From NCBI GenBank assembly GCA_032358165.1, contig JAALGY010000017.1, positions 806,001-870,000 of the forward strand: a stretch of 64,000 nt of DNA, read 5' to 3'. Source of the stretch: Diplosphaera chodatii (lineage: Eukaryota; Chlorophyta; Trebouxiophyceae; Prasiolales; Stichococcaceae). Below, piece by piece: positions 1-11,810 of this stretch. Under the pieces are notes generated by a model that was given only the letters and a program-made list of their open reading frames with translations, searched no databases and was not told the DNA's origin. The translations under genes were made by a program, and so were the position numbers. Within the stretch, counting starts at the first letter, position 1; each line of letters opens with the position of its first letter.

Positions 1-33
1 TTTGACCCCCCCCCCCCCCCCAGGGGGGTCAAA
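1..33. repeat. Perfect hairpin around a poly-C tract
   Basis: Positions 1-11 and 23-33 are exact inverted complements (TTTGACCCCCC and GGGGGGTCAAA), separated by ten further C and one A. The C run spans 6-21. It lies at the window edge, so whether it continues to the left cannot be seen. No gene is evident from 34 to 714; a single CCCTAAA near 66 is too isolated to be telomeric. Confidence 0.8.
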
Positions 34-714
34 CTTGTACTGATGGTTGCTCATACCGAACAAAACCCTAAAGGGTTGTTGGGGTGGCTCCAAATCGACC
101 AGGAGCTGGTGAATCAACGTAGTACGAGGCCCCCAGCAACAGACTGTCTGTAGCAGGCACTTGTATGGAGGCACTGTGAGTGACCGGCGCACGACGAAAA
201 CGCGTAACGGCTGCGCGGGCGCAGGCAAATCATGAGTTATAGTTACCCTTGAGTGTTTTCATAGCAACTACATGGAAATGAGGACGGGGCGAAGTTTAAG
301 ATGTGCAGGGCGTATGGAAGCTGCGCATGAAGGCTGTTGGAACGCATTCAGCGACATCGCAACAGTTGCACGCCTATGTAAACTGCGACGTCCCAACTGG
401 CCGCCCTCCACTTTCGGGTCAAACTCGCGCTTCGCCTTGCGAACGCCAATTGTTCTTCATTCGTACCCTTGAGTACCATCCACTCTCATGTGCCCATAAT
501 TGAGGTCAGAGGGGTGCAAACTGCAGCAGCCTGACACATCCAATTACGCAGCAAGCCTGAGCGCGGTGGTGCAGTCCTGACCTCGGAGCGTTACATCCTG
601 GGGGGCAGCCTCACACACACTGTGAGTAATGCCACACTTCTAAGGATGTGCACCGCTGCAGCAAACTAAAGCAGCGGCACTGCTGCCCGCCAATGACAGC
701 TACACGCATCTGGA

Positions 715-891
715 TCACTGTGTGCCCTGCCGGCCGCCCCCGGCGTTGCTGAGCGCCACCATGGCCTGCTGGCTGCGGCTCATCATTGCCGCCAGCTCGG
801 AGCGCGCGCTGCTACCAGTGCCGGGTGTGGCGCCTGCCAGCAGGCCCTGCAGCGCTTCCTCGTGCACTCGGATTGCGGCGAGCCAGTCCAC
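715..891 (-). other. Shared C-terminal helical exon, copy 1
   Basis: The 58-codon exon runs from the acceptor at 892-893 to the TGA at 715-717. It encodes VDWLAAIRVHEEALQGLL, a Gly/Ser/Thr spacer, then SARSELAAMMSRSQQAMVAL. Spacing and key residues (WLAA.R, EALQ.LL, RSE.A.M) match the exon at 4076-4246, so two adjacent genes end alike. I know no named domain with this signature. Confidence 0.65.
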
Positions 892-3398
892 CTGCAAGGA
901 AGTCGCATCTGAGCAAGACTCCCTGAACATGCAGCTGTACGTGTGTGCATCAGCCTGCGCCTTCATCGGTCTTCAGGCTGCCAACACTCGAGCAATGGCA
1001 CATGCCGCTTGTTGACAGCTGGAATGTTGGTAAGCTCTGTGGCTGCACCTGTGGCTGCATAGGCTGTGCGTTGTTCTCGGTATGACCTGCAACGCAACAA
1101 TGGAACCTCAAACTCCCACTCCAGAGCCTTTCTCCTCACGAAGTGCAGTGTTCCACAGGTGTACTGCTTGTGTGGTGCGTGTCGGCGATGCATACCATCA
1201 TGGGGCCCTGCCGTTGATTCCGCATCACCGTCCAGCCCTGCAGCTTGGGTGTGCTGCTGTGTTGTAGATTGCTGGGGATGGGGCTGTGCTGCTGACTGAG
1301 GCAGCGACTGCGGCATGGCAGCCGCCAAGGCAGCTGCGCTGCCACCCAGGTGGGGCCTGAGAGCAGCAGCCGCATGGGCTGCACCACCCGGTGAGCATCG
1401 CTGTGACGTAGCCGCAGCCTGCGAGCATGACTTGGCTGCCTTGATGTGCAGCTCACTGCCAGATGATGCAGGCGGGAGATATTGACAGCCTGCACGGTGC
1501 AGTGTAAGCTGTAGTATGCACTGGGATGGTAACACGCGAGCTCACCTGTCCTGCAGCGGTCAGGGCCGCACCTGAATTTGCAACATGCCCAGCTGTGACT
1601 GGCGGCCCAGGATGCATGGCAACCACCTCGATTCGCAACAGTCCACCATACACAAGTTGCACCATCATACTGACAAGCGGAGTAATGCGAGGTTATGCTG
1701 CACCTGCAGTGACTTGGAACAAGCCCTGCATGGCAGGCTGAGCTGACCGCTGCAGAACAGCTTCGTGATCCGTTGGGTGAGGCGCACCGGTTGTGGTCCC
1801 ATGTGTCCCTCTGCCGCCACCTGTGCGTCCTCGTGGGCCAGCAGCGGCTTCTGCAATCTGCAGTACACCGTTGGCCGCTTGAAGGATGGACAGTGACCAT
1901 CTTCTTTGCCGCAGGCACATCACCAGTAGGCAATATTGTCAATCTCTGATAGTAATAGCACAGCTGCCTCACCTGCCCAGCGGCATTCCATGTTGCACCT
2001 GCAGGTGCCACAACCAGCCATCCTTGCTATTGTCACAGTGTGTGATCTTGCGGTTTTGAGCATGCGCTCCAAGCATACAGAAGTTGAACCTGATAAACCG
2101 GCAGATACTTTTGACGTAAGCGCAGTGCTCAAGATTCCCTACCTGCAGAGGTCTGAGAGGTCAGCAGCCTGGGTACAGGCAGTGGCAGGCTGTCGTGCAT
2201 AGCTGCAAAGTGGGTAGCAGCAGGCTCATGGTGCTGTGACCGGTGTGACGGTGCAGCCGCCAGGGTGGCTGCATCGCCACCACCGATGGGGATGCTGGCA
2301 GCGGGGGCGGGTGCCTGCGGTCGTCGGCGCTTGGCTGCACGGCAGCCGGTGTTGCTGAGGCCACGCTGGTGCGGGCGTGTGGTGGTGCCGCCATGTGGAT
2401 CAGCATGCTGCACGGTGCCTGCTGCATTGTCATGGCCTGCCACCAGCCGCATGCTGAGGGCAGCAGACACGAGCTCGCCGGTCAGGGACCTGCGACGCGT
2501 GACCTCGAGGACGGGGTTATTGCCCAGCCGCTGGCCTGCGTCCTTTATCATCTGAGCGCAGGCGCCTCTTGGAACCCTGAGACGGGTCTCCGATGACACT
2601 TTTGCTCTGCTTGGCAGATCGCTGTAGGGCGGGTATAGATCGATGGTTTCGGGAGGGCTGCCATTGAACAGCCGCAGCAGCTGCCCCTTTGGCACTGATG
2701 GGCGTGGGTGGGGATTGTTGGGGTCGAGGGGCAGGTAGACAGGCGCAAGCATGGCCGCAGCAGACTGCTGGTCGGCGCTGCCAGAGGCCGCAGGCTGCTG
2801 TGGCAGCTGCAGCCGGTGCTCAGCTGGCCTGTGGGCGGCAATGGTGCTGCCACTGACCTTGCCAGCAAGCCCTGCGCTGTTTACAGCCTGCTGCAGTGGA
2901 CGTGCGTCCACCGCTACTGATGGTTGCATAAGACGACCAGCGGGGTGCACCCCGCCATACTCGCACCTTGGTGCTGCAGAAGAACGGAGAAGGCTAGGTG
3001 AGCTGTGATTGTTGCTTGCTGTTGTGCAAGGATGCAGCAGGGCTATGGGCACACACTATCACTGTCTCAGGACCAGCAAAGCCTGCCTGTGTACCTGAGC
3101 CATGACTGTTCTGGGAGCCCTCGGCCCTGGCGTTCAGCTGCCAGGAGATGGATGGCGCAGATGGCTCTGACACGGTACCCTCAGCGGCAAGTGCGCACTG
3201 AACAGTCGGATGCGGTGGACTACTAACTGCAGACACATGCTGGGAGAGTGTGGCTGCCGGCTGTGCATCTGTCGGGCATGCCCCAGCTGCTGCTGCGCCG
3301 TCGGCCTGCACGCCTTGTGGCGGCGTTGGTTGGGAGCCCCACTGCTCCATTATCATGCTGCGGTACTGCTGAACAATGTGCTGGTCCATGGTCATCAT
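715..3398 (-). CDS. Multi-exon low-complexity protein with B3-like modules (family member 1)
   Basis: I do not recognise this protein by name. The proposed start is the ATG at 3398 (MMTMDQHIVQQY), the first ATG of a Gln/Ala-rich leader. The next large exon (about 2.2-2.96 kb) carries a single-exon B3-like module (RPSVPKGQLLRLF, then LSMRLVAG) and a basic KRRRP stretch. Weaker module-like pieces follow at about 1.76-1.87 kb (VRLTQRITKLF) and 1.43-1.67 kb. The last exon, 715-891, follows the acceptor TTCCTTGCAG. It encodes a helical segment starting VDWLAAIRVHEEALQGLL that recurs at the end of the next gene. The middle exons are uncertain because several frames are open. A nuclear regulator is only an inference from the module and the basic patches. 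Confidence 0.5.
2430..2710 (-). other. B3-like module, single-exon type
   Basis: The order of parts matches the other modules: a P..LL.LF segment (SVPKGQLLRLF), a middle strand region, then a closing strand LSMRLVAG like the VHMHVVAG and LRMRLVTG of other copies. The GW signature of most modules is not seen, so this copy is divergent. Confidence 0.4.
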
Positions 3399-4075
3399 AC
3401 TACTACACCCAACATAGGTTCCAGCAGGCACGGCAGCAGCTGACTTTTGATCATTGCGTATCAGCTCACGACCAGAGGGTGCTGTATGACCTTGTTGGGA
3501 TATATTGAGGGATCAGATAAATTCTGCTGCGAACGAGATTGCCATTGGCCGTCAAAACGCAGAGGTCTGTTGTGCGTTGGATATTTCCGAGACGGGCCAG
3601 GCCAGACCTGCCTGCCACGTGATTGGTGCCACCCTAGAATACCCTTCGGCCCTTCCAACCTCCTTAAAACGAATTGCAGAATGAGCAGCTCAAAAAATAC
3701 AGAGTAAACTTCATGTAGAAGGGAGCTGACACCACCACACGATGATCAGGATTTGTGTCATCCTTTGCTGCAGTGCATATGTGCTGTTCAGCAGAACCTG
3801 CGGCGCTTTACTTGCTCAGCGGCCTGCCCTACTATTGTGGCAACTGAATGGCTACATAGAAACCGTACACGACATGAAGGCTGTTGTGATACCATTAACA
3901 ATCCACTCACACGGAGTCTCAGAGCGGTATAAATCTTGACAGGTGCTGGATCGTAAGGGCTGATTGGCAGCATGATGCGGCGCTGGCCATGTAAGGCTTG
4001 ATGCTCCATCCGCATCGCACACATCACTAGCCAGTGTACCCGCATATTGCCAGCCACATCACGAAGTGAGACCTG
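3399..4075. other. Intergenic spacer between family members 1 and 2
   Basis: I see no coding feature here. It is AT-richer than its flanks and should hold the promoter of the gene ending at 715 and the 3' region of the gene ending at 4076. Confidence 0.5.
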
Positions 4076-4246
4076 CTAGTCCCCTGCGTCCCTGCTGAGC
4101 TCCGCCGCGCGAGCCAGGCTGCCGAAGATCATTTTCGCTACCTCCGATCGCCTCCTGCCGGCACTGCCATTTGCGGGCCCCTCCAGCAGGTGCTGCAGGG
4201 CTTCGGCACCGCTGCGCATCGCCGCCAGCCACTCCGCCTGCATGTG
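4076..4246 (-). other. Shared C-terminal helical exon, copy 2
   Basis: Reading from the acceptor CACATGCAG, the exon encodes AEWLAAMRSGAEALQHLL, a glycine-containing spacer, RRRSEVAKMIFGSLARAAEL and a stop at 4076-4078. It aligns residue by residue with the exon at 715-891, which supports both gene ends and the minus-strand reading. Confidence 0.65.
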
Positions 4247-7200
4247 AGGAGAGAGGCCTTCCAGTATAGTGATGAGACCCTAAGGTAACTGCATCGCTGC
4301 TGTGCAAAGGCCAGCCTGCAGAACGTCACTAACTAGTGCTCGTGAGCATGGGCGTGTTGCTGTTGCACGGCAGTGGCTGATGCTTGCAATCCCACCTGCT
4401 GCGGATCCTCCGCCTGCGGCGCAGGCGGTGCATCTGCTGCCACCCCACCTACAGCAGAAAGCCAGCCCTGGGTCCGAAGTCTATGGTCGTGCCTCTGATA
4501 TTATCAGAGTAGCCAGTGGAGGGAGATGACTCCTTCGCTGGGCACATGCAGGCCGAGTGCGCACCATCCTCAGGGGCTGTTGCCAATGCTGCCTTCTCTG
4601 CCTGGGTTGCAGCGGGAGCGGCCTGCTGTGTTGCAGGCTGCTGGGGCACGGCCGCCAGCTGCTGAGAGGCATTCTGCCTGCAAACAGAACGATGTTCGCA
4701 ACGATGGCCTGGAAGGGTCAGGTACTGTACGCATGCTCTCAGTTGGGGCTTGGAGACAACACAGACACAGCCTGATACTGAGCTTTGTGGGGGCGGCTGC
4801 AGGATCGAGTCCACACCCATCAAAGTGCCCACCCTGCAGGACTGTTCTGGTGAGGCAGGGCTGATGGTGGGGTCGGCCCTGGAGCCGGCCGCTCGCTGTG
4901 CTGCAGAGATGCAGGTCTGTGCTGGTGAGGCGGGGCTGATGGTGGGGTCGGCTCTGGAGCCGGCCGCTCGCTGTGCTGCAGGGCGGGTACCGGTGACGGG
5001 CGTTGCTGATGCTGCGGTGCGGCAACGCTCGCAGGTGTCTGCTGTGCTGCCGGCGGCCTGCTGCGCTTCCGCCCAACACCACTGGGTCCGGCTTCGCCGG
5101 GCGACTGGCTGCGCTTCTGCTTGGCAACGGGGCGACGGCTGGAGCCACCAGTGGCCGGCTGGAGCGTGGCTCCACAGGCGCCAGGCGCTGCGTCATGTGC
5201 CAGCCATATGTGCAGCACGCTGTGCGCGCTGCCCAGCTCCAGCTGCAGCTCTGGAACCAGGGGTACAGCGGAACATCAGCTTGTGCACGGTGGACACAAG
5301 TACATGGCTGTACATGTCCGAGACTTCGATTTCGACACATTCGGTAAAACCGTGCACCTGTGCCTGGTGGCAGGTCGTCAGGCTGATCTGGCAGCTCTGC
5401 TGCTAGAGCCCTGCTCACAACCGCCCATTTGCCTCGTGACACTGTCAGCTGCCACCAATGTGGGTGCTTGCACGCTTCTATTTGAAACGTGCGGAGCGGA
5501 CCCTGCTCCTGAAGTGGACAACAGTGTGGTTGTCGAGCAAAACGTGTCGATGTGCGGGATTGTCTTGCATAGATGGAGACCTGGGCGCGGAATGATGGGA
5601 TGGGCATCCATGCACACAGCCATGCATGTTCTGCTGGCACGTGCGGAACCCCGCCAGGCAGCTGGGCGTCTGACCTTGGCAGGATGCCCGATGACGAAGC
5701 TGAGAGGAATCCGGTTGGGCAACTGCGCTGTGGTGGTCGCAGCTGGGTACAGCGCATGGAAGACGGCTGCCCTCAACCTGAGGGCCCTGTCTGGCCCAAC
5801 AATTGCTGACATGCCCATTGCTGCATGACGGCCCTGACGGCCCCCGCCACTCGGCCGCACAGCTGCAGGTCCCGCTGCTGTGCCCCCAGCTGCTGGCGGC
5901 CTGCTGCGCTGCTGCTCCACACCGCTGGGCCCGGCCTCGTCATGTGCTGCGCTGCGCTTGCGCTTGGCCGCAAGACTTCCGCCTGGGGTGTCGACAGTGG
6001 TGGGCTGTGCTGCCTCAACACGCATGGCGCCACCGCCGCCGCTGCTCCCGTTGCTGCCGGCATCGGCGTCATTGCGCTGTGTGCTGCCGCTGTCGGCGCC
6101 GTTGGCGGCCGTGCGGATGCGGGGCAGGCCAGCGGGGCTGCTGAAGTGCCTGCTGGCTGACAGGCGCTGCGCCAGCCGCTGATGGAATGTCGAGCCATGG
6201 CCACGGTTGGGCCGCTCCTGACTCGCACTAGAGGCCTCGTGGCCTGTTGCCGAGGCCCGTTTTTCGTTTTGGATGCCAGGCGGGCCAGCATTGGCCGCCG
6301 TGCCGTGCGCCACCCAGACATGCAGCTCGCCTTGTTGTGCACCCGGCGCCAGCGACACCTCTGCCGCAGAAGCCACATGGTGTGAAATACTACTGAGCAG
6401 GTCAACGTTTTATTAAGGAGTGCTGCATTCACTGTTTCTGCTCGATCTAGGTTTCAAACAAGCATATCCGATGTTACCTGTGCCGGGTGGGAGCTCGCCA
6501 GCCTGCTGTGGTAGATCTGCTGCCAGGGCTTTGCTCACAGGAGCCCAGTCAGCGCGCCTGACCAGTAGACGCCAGTCGTTCTTGGGCCTGTGCGCTTCCA
6601 CTGGGTGCTTGCGCTGCGCAGCCTGCACATGAGATCACATGGTGAGATGAGCACCAGTGCGGCATACTCTGCTGATCATGGGCAGTCACGCAGAGTCCTA
6701 CACAATATTTGTGCATGCAAATACGCAATGCGTTGCATGGCTTCAATGACACTGCACCTCACATCGCATCTCACCGTGCCAGGAGGGCCAATGAGAAGGA
6801 CCCCTTGGATCCGATGGGGCAGGTCCTCACATGCGGCGGCAGATGGAAACACCGCCTGGACAGCGGCTGCCCTGAGCCTGAGCGCCCTCGACGGCTCGAC
6901 AACTGCCGACATGCCTCGCGCTGCCGACCGGCCAGTGCCAGTTCGGTGTTGTGTAGCCATGGGCGGCTGTGCAGCAACCGGCTGGGCAGCCCTTTGCCCG
7001 GCTGCGGGCCGCCTGCCGTCCGTGCGGCCCCTGCGGCTGGGTCCGGCCGCGTCCTGTGGTGGCCTGCGATTGGGCTTGGCCCGGGGCCGCTGAACAGCGC
7101 ATGTCGTGGTGAGCTGTGCTGTGGTCACAGATGTAGACTCGCCGCCGCTGCTGCTCTCGCTGCTGGCCATAGCTTCACTGTCCAGGCTGCTGCTGGCGCT

Positions 7201-9526
7201 GCTGCTGGGGTCGGCATGGATGTGCGGCTCAACAGAATTGGCGCCGCAGGTGCCCACTGACACACGCCGCCTGACAGCCGGAGCCGCTGCTGACCCTCGG
7301 GCAACCGCCGCAGCAGCGGCCTGTGCAGCCCCAGGTAACAGCCACACGTGCGCCATGCCGTCCTCAGCACCCCGCGCCAGCTGCACCTCTGATGCAGCAG
7401 CAAAAGACGATCCGCCTGAGAGCAGGCTTCGAGCCTACTCCAGCGTCAGCTGACGAAGTGGCGTCGCTCATGTGCACATGTGGTCAGGTCTTGGGTGCAC
7501 CTGTGCCGGGCGGCAGCTCGTCCATTGGCAGGTCTGCTGCTAAAACCCTGCTTATGGCCGCCCAGCCCCCACGCAGCAGCATCAGCTGCCAGGAATTGCC
7601 AGGGCTTGTCGCTTCAGCGGGATGCGCTTCTGGTGATGCCTGTACAGAAGCTGAGAAAGGGGAAACATGCCAATCGGTGGGTTGAGCACGGCCAACAACC
7701 ACGACAACACCTGCAGACAGCAACACACGATGCCAAGCACCGTGCAGCAGCTCAGCAGCGCGCCTGCTGCAGCATTCAGCTGCTGTGGCGACTGACCTTG
7801 CCAGGAGGCCCGATGACGAACTTGAGAGTGACGCGATGTGGCAGCTGCTCCAAGCTGGTTGCAGCTGGGAACAACGCATGGACTGTGGCTGACCTCAAGA
7901 AGATCACCCTTGCGTTGTTGACAGTGGCCGACATTCCTGCCGCTGCAGCTGTGCAAACTGGCTGCAGTGTGCTTGCTGGCAGCTGTGCAGCAGCCGGCCG
8001 GGTAGCCACCTGAGCTGCTGCAGTCGGCGTGCCTTGCTTCTGCCCCAGGCCGCTGGGCGCAGCTCCGTCCCCCATTGGGCTGCAGCAGCACGCGGCGGCA
8101 GGGCGAGCAGCAGAGTCAGCGGTGGTGTGCTGCGCTGCGTCTATAGGCGTAGTGTCGCCGCCGCTGCTCTCATCTCTGTCAGCGTTTGCGCCGCCTTCAT
8201 TGCCGCTGCTGTCACTGCTGTCCGCAGCGGCGCGCTTACGCGGCACAGCAGCGGGCGTACCAATTGGCTGGACTGCTGCAGGCTCTTGTCCGGCGGCAGG
8301 CGCTGTCTCGCCTGCCAGCCAGATGTGCACCATCCCATCCTCGGCACTCCGCGCCAGCAGCACCTCTGTAAACCCCCCACATGCCATGTGTCATCGTTGA
8401 TGGCGCCTTCGTTGCAAATTTTGCTTGCTGCATATTATGCATGTCACAGAATTTACAGATGCACACATGCGCTAGGCTTCAGGCACCTGTGCCGGGCGGC
8501 AGCTCGTCGACTCCCTGCGGCAGATCTGCCGCCAGAGCCCTGCTGATGGGGGTCCAGTGGGGCAGCCATACCTCCCAGTCTGTTAGAAGATCAGGCCGAC
8601 GCGCTTCCGCGATGTACTTGTGTTGGGCCACCTGCAAGTGTGATGGGGACTGCTGAGTGTCAGGTGGCAATGCGAGCATGCACAACTATAATGAGTGTGC
8701 ATTGCACACAGACACGAGCATGCTGCAGGTACAAGCCGGTGTGGCAGCATCTGACCTCGCCAGGCGGACCGATGAAGAAGGTGAGAGCAAGCCGGTCGGG
8801 CAGCTGTCCGTGGTCGCTCATAGCTGGGAGGAGTGCATGCACGACCGGTGACCTCAACCTGAGCCGCTTGTCTCCTTCCACAGCTGCCGGTATGCCTGCA
8901 GCGATGGGAACAGCTGTGCCGCACTGTTCTGGTGCGGCTGCAGGCGAACGGGCAGGCGCAGGGGTGTTGCTGCGCTGGGGGCCCTTGCGACTGGGCCCAT
9001 TCTCGCCTGATGCTGGTCTGTGGTGTCGCTCAGTAGCTGAGCTCTGACCATGGTCTGCAGCGGTGGGCTGTGCTGCATGTGCTGCCGTGGATTTGCGACC
9101 GCCGCTGCTTTCGCCGGCGTTGCCGCAGTTGCCAGTAGCACCCTTGTGTGGCGGTGCAGCAGGGCTGATGGCAGACTGAGGTACCGCCCCTCCGCAACAC
9201 GCTGCCGGCTGCTCTGCCACTTGCGGCCTGCTGCAGTCCTGCCGCACACCGCTGGCCGCGGCTGTGTCGACCGCGGAGCCATGATCCAGCTCGGCGCCAG
9301 GGTGCGGATTGCGACACTGGGCGGTGGGCGGGGCCGCCTCGACGGGCGCTGTCCGACCACTGTCGCTGGTCTCGCCACTGTCCGTGTCGTCATGGCCACT
9401 GTGACTGCTGCTGTTACTGCGGTAGGCGCCACGGTTGCTGTGGAGCACAGTGGGATGTGCGGTTGGCTGGGCTGATGCCGCCAGCTCCTGGCCAGCAGTG
9501 GTGGGTGCAGCGAGCTGGGCTAACAT
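4076..9526 (-). CDS. Tandem B3-like module protein (family member 2)
   Basis: This multi-exon gene probably starts at the ATG at 9526 (MLAQLAAPTTAGQELA). It contains four copies of a three-exon module (8310-8870, 7330-7907, 6310-6886, 5190-5785). Serine/acidic and proline/alanine-rich linkers join them and carry a recurring AGPS...RPPAA motif. Introns fall at the same place in each copy: phase 0 after GPPG-type ends and phase 1 after ELPPGTG. After the fourth module come a tandem 24-residue repeat and the shared helical exon ending in TAG at 4076-4078. Each module reads like a B3 fold: a P..V.ALFP strand and helix, a V.L.FVIG strand, a W...GW..ISR.LAADL segment, ELPPGTG, then AR....VHIWL. DNA binding is inferred from that pattern, not from a database match. 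The join between the repeat and the last exon is unresolved. Confidence 0.55.
4847..4980 (-). repeat. Two-copy 75-bp tandem repeat inside a linker
   Basis: Positions 4847-4905 and 4922-4980 are nearly identical 59-base stretches spaced 75 bp apart. On the minus strand each encodes SLQHSERPAPEPTPPSAPPH or a close variant, so the repeat is in frame and adds a second Pro-rich block. Confidence 0.85.
5190..5785 (-). other. B3-like module (member 2, copy 4)
   Basis: Piece 1 at about 5785-5675 has LRLRAAVFHALYP and IPLSFVIGHPAK. Piece 2 at 5502-5358 has WWQLTVSRGKWAVVSRALA and DLPPGTG. Piece 3 from 5250 has ELQLELGSAHSVLHIWLA. Splice phases are 0 and 1, as in the sister copies. Confidence 0.5.
6310..6886 (-). 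other. B3-like module (member 2, copy 3)
   Basis: Piece 1 ends at 6775 (LRLRAAAVQAVFP, GPPGT). Piece 2 is 6622-6478 (DWRLLVRRADWAPVSKALA, ELPPGTG). Piece 3 starts at 6360 (EVSLAPGAQQGELHVWVA). Phases are 0 and 1. Confidence 0.5.
7330..7907 (-). other. B3-like module (member 2, copy 2)
   Basis: Piece 1 ends at 7797 (ATVHALFP, VTLKFVIGPPGK). Piece 2 is 7639-7501 (WQLMLLRGGWAAISRVLAA, ELPPGTG). Piece 3 starts at 7388 (EVQLARGAEDGMAHVWL). This is one of the clearest copies. Confidence 0.55.
8310..8870 (-). other. B3-like module (member 2, copy 1)
   Basis: Piece 1 ends at 8756 (RLRLRSPVVHALLP, FFIGPPGE). Piece 2 is 8631-8487 (WEVWLPHWTPISRALAADL, DELPPGTG). Piece 3 starts at 8365 (EVLLARSAEDGMVHIWLAG). 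The GGC-GAG-GTCAG and ACA-G-GT donors recur in other copies. Confidence 0.55.
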
Positions 9527-10065
9527 GCTCACTGCTGCAGCGGAGCCTGCGCCACGAGGTGCAGGTCTGAAGCGGTTTCATCAGGGATTAAAACCCTCTG
9601 CAAGGGCCTGACCTCTTGCAGATGGCATGGCTGTCAATATTCAGGACACATGAGTGCGATATCATGCAACACGCATGACTGCTTCCGCCAACGTACGCAC
9701 CCGTGTGGCCAATGATGCCTCTACTGAAAGCTCATGGCTGAGGAGTATGCTTTGACCTGGGACGCCTGGCGCTGTGAGGTCATGAGCAGACCCAGATCAT
9801 GCTCAGAAAAGGCTTTGCTCAGGGCGGCGATACTTGTCCGTATGCGCAGGCTACTTATCAAAGTGTTTGCATGTGATGCAGACGGATCAAGTGGTTGCGA
9901 GGATCTTACTCAATGGCAAGACTGCGCGCCCCGAGATCATGCCCGAATGTGTTGCCGCAAGGGTAGCAACGGACTCTCATCAAGGTGGCAAGTGAGCAGG
10001 GCCGATTGGCAACTCAGTGCAGACACTACTAAGCACACTTAGTCTACAGCAGCAACACACTCATT
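9527..10065. other. Intergenic spacer
   Basis: I see no supported gene. It lies between the 5' end of member 2 and the stop of the first SET-like gene. In-frame remnants just upstream of 9526 resemble a worn module piece 3. Confidence 0.4.
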
Positions 10066-11550
10066 CTACAGCAGCAGCTCGCTGCCCTTGCTAATGTTTT
10101 GAGTGGCCATCAGCAGCAGGCGTGGCGGCATGCCCGGGTGCTGCGGATCCGTAAGAAACACCCGCCGCAGGTTGGGGCGTGCCTCGTCCCTGTTCAGCAG
10201 CCTGCATCGCAAGGAGTGGCCAGGTTGGCAGGCGATATTGCGCCAGGCTGTCAGATCGCAGCGTCTGCAAAGCAGCGGGCGTGTGGGACCCGACAACCAG
10301 CTGACGTCCAGAGGTGAATACGGTACTTGCCAAGCATACCTGGCAATGTTGCCCTTCTTGCGCAGGTCGATCCAGCTCAGAGGTACGGCCTGCTCTCCAG
10401 CAGCAGCTGCGCCAGCTGGCTGCGGGAGGTGATGCAGCATTGTGTGCAGCGCTGCACCTGATCCACCTGCTTCTGCCGCACCACCGGCTCCCACTGCATC
10501 TGTCAGCTCACCTGCACAGCAGCACACAACAGGCTACGCACACGGCCGAAGTGGCACACACGATATATGCGCGCTTTCAATAGCATTTACACCTGCTTCT
10601 TCTGGTGACGTTGTGCTGCCCACACAGAATGACACTTGCAAGCGGTCAGACTGCATGCTCACCCACGACCTCAAACACGTAACTTGCGCCGGGAATGGCC
10701 TCCAGAGCGTGTACGCCGACACGTGAGCCATTTTGCGGACCGCTGCCCCCATGTGCACCGCCCCAAACCCTGTCATGACCCAGGGAAGCCTTCAGCAGTT
10801 GGATGGCCCTGGAAGTATCAGCACCTCCTGCAGCTACTTCAGTGTTGACACAGTGACGCAAGTTTTGTGTGAAGCACCATGTTTCACTGTGGATGCTAGC
10901 TGCATGTCGTGATCTTGCTCAGTGCCTGCAGTGTCGCACCAGTACTGGCAGCCAGACTCGAGCACGGCGCGGGCCGTGCCACGTGCCGAGGGGTGCAGCG
11001 GGTCTGAGATCCCGCAGTCTCTGTGCATCAGCGCCTGCGCATGCAAGATCAATGTGAGCGCATGCGTTAACTGGCGGCGCATACAATCATTAAGACCTCG
11101 AAATGTCGACACATGGTGTAGTGGATGCAACCCGTGTGACTGTCCTCGCTCGATGACCAACACGAAGCTCTAGGCAGCGTAGACGGAATGCAGGTGGCAA
11201 GGGCAGCATTGCGAACCTTGTAGCGCCAGGTCAGTAGGCCGTCCTGGACTGTAACACGGGCCTCAACATCATGCGCCTCCTCCAGGGCCTCCTCAGACAC
11301 ATGCACTGCAGGGAGGGTGCATTGTCGTTGGGAGAGGATCGCGAATGTCATGAGGACTCACTCGGTCGCCACCAGGTTTGCAATTCTGACATGTGCTTGC
11401 AGTCCAGCATGCCGACATCTGTATTCCGGCGGGATCAAGCGCAAGGTCTGACCTCGGCTGGCGGCAGCGGCTGACACAGCATCAGCAGCGTCCAGGCTGG
11501 CAACAGTCTCAACGCGCTCTGCATCATCAGAGGGACTTCTGGTTTGCAAG
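10066..11550 (-). other. SET-like cassette, copy 1
   Basis: Exons in order: SLDAADAVSAAAASRG (about 11.45-11.55 kb), EEALEEAHDVEARV with GLLTWRYKV (11.17-11.31 kb), RGTARAVLESGCQYWC (10.92-11.04 kb), RVWGGAHGGSGPQNGSRVG (10.65-10.78 kb), an exon ending GNIAR at 10340, and the last exon 10066-10201 (136 nt, entered in phase 2). Each has a counterpart in copy 2. The GNIAR...N...NL..V...RLLL.A..I.KG layout is closest to ATXR5/6-like SET domains, by recall rather than search. Confidence 0.65.
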
Positions 11551-11771
11551 ACAGCAGCGCCTCACCCTGCCTCAAGCGTGAGCACACCTCCAAGGCACGA
11601 CTAGTTTGAGCACATCGCGACGGTCATATCTGTCTTGCAATGTTTTCACCGTTTAAGGGATGTGCTGGCACTTCGCCAACCTGCCTGGCGGCTGGACCAT
11701 CCTGCTCGGCTGCAATTGGCAGAGCCCGCTGATGCATGGGCGGACGCGGTGGTGTCCCATCTTGACCTGCC

Positions 11772-11810
<39 letters not shown>

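Noticed and set aside
60..80. Telomere-like CCCTAAA
   Set aside because: A single copy inside a small palindrome; telomeres need tandem copies.
4847..4980. CRISPR-like direct repeat
   Set aside because: Only two copies, in frame within a eukaryotic coding exon. It is a protein repeat.
5003..9475. Chain of plus-strand open frames across member 2
   Set aside because: All are complements of the module linkers. The minus strand carries the conserved motifs and consistent splice phases.
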